Source: Ktedonobacterales bacterium (GTDB lineage: Bacteria; Chloroflexota; Ktedonobacteria; Ktedonobacterales; Ktedonobacteraceae). Taken from it: a stretch of 64,000 bases of DNA. The stretch covers positions 1 through 64,000 of the forward strand of contig DAIDJF010000001.1 of assembly GCA_027451525.1 (NCBI GenBank). Direction: 5' to 3'. Below, one piece after another: positions 61,127-64,000 of this stretch. Positions within the stretch are counted from its first letter, which is position 1. Each line of letters opens with the position of its first letter. The notes under the pieces were generated by a model. It was not told where the DNA came from. It made no database searches and saw only the letters and a program-made list of their open reading frames with translations. A program made the translations under genes and the position numbers.

Positions 61127-62290
61127 ATGACTCTTATCAGTTCGGATATATCGTCCTTTCCTGATTTCCACCCAATACCAGTACAGGATGCGTTTTATGA
61201 GCCGCAGCGCACTCTCTGGCACGTGACGCGCTATCATGAAGTGCAGCGTATCCTCACCGATTATCATGCATTCTCCTCTGCTCATCGTGAGCATAATCCA
61301 TTTCGCCGCCAGGTTGCAATGGGACAGTTTATCAGCATTATTGGCATGGACCCTCCTCGTCATCGACAGATGCGCGGGCTGGTCTCACAAGCCTTTACGC
61401 CGCGTGCAATTGCGCGTTTGGAGCCACGTATTGCGCAAATCTGTCATGAGTTGCTTGAGCGTGTGATCGTCAATGGCAGAATGGATGTGATTGATGACTT
61501 CTCCTACCCCTTGCCTGTCACGGTCATTGCGGAGATGCTTGGCATTCCTGTCGGAGACCGCTCGACCTTTCGCTACTGGTCAAATATTGTGATCGCTGAA
61601 GATGAAGCATACCCAGAAGATGAGCGCAAGCGGGTTCTGGACGAGATGCACACCTACTTCGGGCACATTCTTGAACAGTGGCACAAAGAACCAAAGGAAG
61701 ATGATCTGATTAGTGATCTGATGAAAGCTGAATTGGATGGTGAGCAACTTTCAGTGCCAGAGATTATCGGCTTTTGTACACTCTTATTGATTGCTGGCAA
61801 TATTACGACAACGAATTTGATTGGTAATGCGTTTTTATGCTTTGACGAGTACCCTGATGCGCTAGCGCAGTTATATGCTGACCCATCTCTCATTCCAAAT
61901 GCGATAGAAGAAGTATTGCGTTTTCTGCCTCCTGTGATTGCGCTTAGTCGCTATATTACTGCTGATACCAAGATTGATGGTAAGCAAGCGCAGGAAGGTC
62001 AATGGGTATTGCCCTGGATTCAATCAGCCAATCGTGATGAGGAGCAATTTGCCGATGCGCAGGTGTTTGATATTCACCGCAACCCCAATCGCCATCTGAC
62101 GTTTGGACATAGTATTCACTTTTGCTTGGGTGCGCCATTGGCTCGCTTGGAGGCTCGCGTGGCTCTTGAGATTATGCTCGCACGATTGAAAGAGATCAAA
62201 CGTGATCGGTTTATGCCACTGGAACGCATCGCTAGCCAGTTCATCTATGGCGTGAAGCATGTGCCAATCGCTTTTACGCCAGCTGTGTAA
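61127..62290 (+). CDS. Cytochrome P450
   Basis: A 387-residue soluble bacterial P450. The I-helix reads LLIAGNITTTN (about 222-232) with the acid-alcohol pair as Asn-Ile-Thr rather than the usual Glu/Asp-Thr. ExxR is EEVLR (about 263), and the haem loop FGHSIHFCLGAPLARLEA (about 326-343) has the Cys ligand with Ser in place of the third Gly. Class I type needs a ferredoxin and reductase, not seen here. Likely hydroxylates a lipid or small lipophilic compound. Confidence 0.93.
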   Translation: MTLISSDISSFPDFHPIPVQDAFYEPQRTLWHVTRYHEVQRILTDYHAFSSAHREHNPFRRQVAMGQFISIIGMDPPRHRQMRGLVSQAFTPRAIARLEPRIAQICHELLERVIVNGRMDVIDDFSYPLPVTVIAEMLGIPVGDRSTFRYWSNIVIAEDEAYPEDERKRVLDEMHTYFGHILEQWHKEPKEDDLISDLMKAELDGEQLSVPEIIGFCTLLLIAGNITTTNLIGNAFLCFDEYPDALAQLYADPSLIPNAIEEVLRFLPPVIALSRYITADTKIDGKQAQEGQWVLPWIQSANRDEEQFADAQVFDIHRNPNRHLTFGHSIHFCLGAPLARLEARVALEIMLARLKEIKRDRFMPLERIASQFIYGVKHVPIAFTPAV

Positions 62291-62350
62291 GCAGCAGTTA
62301 TACAAAACAAGCGGTTTGTGCTTTTCGGAGGCCTTATGGTACAATTCTGA

Positions 62351-62779
<429 letters not shown>

Positions 62780-63018
62780 GTGTTTGGCAAACAAACACGA
62801 GATAGCGTACAATACTGCTACAGAGAAACATCGTCCTTCGTAGTTCCGCACTGCTCTGTGGAAATTGTCAGCAGTGTAGATATGTAGCTACAAGTAAAGC
62901 GCAGCAAGGAATGCAAACAGGCAGAAAAGACGTCAATGTTGACCGATTTGAGGAGCTGTTATAGCATTGTGTTGCGCTTTTTAATTTCGATGAAGAATGA
63001 GTGAAAGGATGCCGTTTC

Positions 63019-64000
63019 ATGCCTAATTTTTCCCCAACGGAAGAGCAGGAGGAGATTCGCCATTTGGCGGCGAGCCTGGCTACCGAGCAGATGCGCCCGC
63101 AAGGCCGAGCCTGTGAAAAACAGGGTGATATATCCTCTACTTTGCTGCACACCATCGCACAAACTGGATTGACAACGCCCTTCTCGGAGATCTATGGAGG
63201 GTCTGGTAATCTCGAAGCTGTCACGTATGCCTTGATTGCCGAAGAACTTGGTTTTGGTGATGGAGCGTTGGCGATGAACGTGCTTGGCTCGCTGATGGGG
63301 CCAGTTGCGGTTGCTCTGGCTGGTCTGGAGAGCCAGCAGGAGGAGTATCTACGCCCTTTTTGTGATGAACAAACTGGCTCGACATTACGTGGCAGTTTTG
63401 CCTTTGCGGAACGCACCGGCGGCTATACGCTGGCAGACGTTAGTGCGACGGCTCGACGTGAGGGTGATAACTATGTGCTCAATGGAACCAAGCGCGATGT
63501 AATTCATGCCGCGCAAGCAACCCTCGGCATCGGGCTATTTCGGATAGAGGGCAGTCATGGTGCTGAGGGTCTATGCGCGTTTAGCTTGCCTGCACAGGCT
63601 GAGGGAATGCGTATTGTGCCTGATGTGCAGAAGCTTGGTCTGATTGCCGCCCCAAGTGCGAGCTATACCTTTGAACATGTGCTTGTGCCAGCTAGTGCAT
63701 TACTTGGAGACGCTGGAAGTGCAGGCGTAGTGCGTGCAGCAACATTTTATAACATTCTACGCGCTGGTGTAGCATGTGGAATGGCACGGGCGGCGTTAGA
63801 ATATGCACGCGATTACGCGAAGGAGCGGCATGCTTTTGGGCGTCCAATCGCCTCATATCAGGGGATTGCCTTTATCGTTGCGGAAATGGCGATGAAACTG
63901 GATGCCGCGCGTTTGATGCTCTGGAATGCGGCCGCGTGCTGGGATCGTGGTGGGCATGGTATAGATACAGTGCGAGCAGCAGAAGCAGCGCAGTATCAGG
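63019..64000 (+). CDS. Acyl-CoA dehydrogenase (3'-truncated by window)
   Basis: The first 327 residues of an FAD-dependent acyl-CoA dehydrogenase; the frame is open at the right edge. The N-terminal helical domain (EEQEEIRHLAASLATEQMRP), the mid-domain FAERTGGYTLADVSATA and the start of the C-terminal domain (YAKERHAFGRPIASYQGI) are all present. The catalytic Glu would lie beyond the window. GAAAGGATG precedes the ATG. Fits with the acyl-CoA synthetase and MaoC genes upstream. Confidence 0.9.
   Translation, partial: MPNFSPTEEQEEIRHLAASLATEQMRPQGRACEKQGDISSTLLHTIAQTGLTTPFSEIYGGSGNLEAVTYALIAEELGFGDGALAMNVLGSLMGPVAVALAGLESQQEEYLRPFCDEQTGSTLRGSFAFAERTGGYTLADVSATARREGDNYVLNGTKRDVIHAAQATLGIGLFRIEGSHGAEGLCAFSLPAQAEGMRIVPDVQKLGLIAAPSASYTFEHVLVPASALLGDAGSAGVVRAATFYNILRAGVACGMARAALEYARDYAKERHAFGRPIASYQGIAFIVAEMAMKLDAARLMLWNAAACWDRGGHGIDTVRAAEAAQYQ

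Overview
The window is a gene-dense bacterial chromosome segment of moderate GC with no phage, insertion-sequence or CRISPR signature. The gene content points to Chloroflexota, most likely class Ktedonobacteria. The main clues are paralogous Chlor_Arch_YYY (DUF2298) membrane proteins beside an Agl23-type GT-C protein, zinc-ribbon kinase/TPR proteins, and a broad soil-heterotroph metabolism. This assignment is inference from gene families; no 16S or other marker is present.

Layout. 1-7.6 kb: the 3' part of a UvrD-like helicase/RecB-type nuclease, a HAD phosphatase, a GMC oxidoreductase, a haem-oxygenase-fold protein, a small membrane protein and xylulokinase. 7.7-10.6 kb: a fluoride-resistance operon on the minus strand (DUF190-CBS, DUF190, two CrcB/Fluc channels) behind a recognisable crcB-type fluoride riboswitch whose terminator shares sequence with the aptamer. 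10.6-14.5 kb: a MarR regulator with a perfect 19-bp inverted repeat at its promoter, followed by a three-gene ABC-2 exporter. 14.5-20.1 kb: a zinc-ribbon Ser/Thr kinase-TPR protein, its catalytically dead relative, a DUF983 protein and a membrane/HAMP-like protein. 20.5-23.3 kb: aconitase.

23.4-35.3 kb: phosphonate use. A minus-strand 2-aminoethylphosphonate-type ABC importer stands divergent to a C-P lyase operon (phnG, H, I, J, K, L, M) that ends with a nicotinate-nucleotide-adenylyltransferase-like gene. The 570-bp divergent region holds a cluster of GTAC-core sites, an extended -10 promoter and an intrinsic terminator just before phnG. 35.3-42.7 kb: FHA protein, MoaC, tRNA-Arg(GCG) with a decayed tandem copy, QueC and QueF, two PH-like proteins, an S51-type peptidase, a quinone oxidoreductase and a ROK protein. 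42.8-57.3 kb: a ClpC-like ATPase and a set of four very large GT-C-type membrane proteins, probably for surface glycan or glycoprotein assembly.

57.4-58.7 kb holds what I think is the most interesting locus. A minus-strand operon carries an AhpD/carboxymuconolactone-decarboxylase-like enzyme whose reading frame is interrupted only by one in-frame TGA, exactly at the second cysteine of the E-x11-CxxC-xxxH active site. A short GC-rich hairpin with a GGUC loop lies 17 nt after the TGA, as in bacterial SECIS elements. The gene is therefore a strong selenoprotein candidate (CxxU) that ordinary gene calling splits into two fragments. Its neighbours are a second CMD-fold protein and a small membrane protein. 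58.9-64 kb: an acyl-CoA synthetase, a MaoC hydratase, a cytochrome P450, a VOC protein and the start of an acyl-CoA dehydrogenase, a plausible lipid or aromatic-acid catabolic group.
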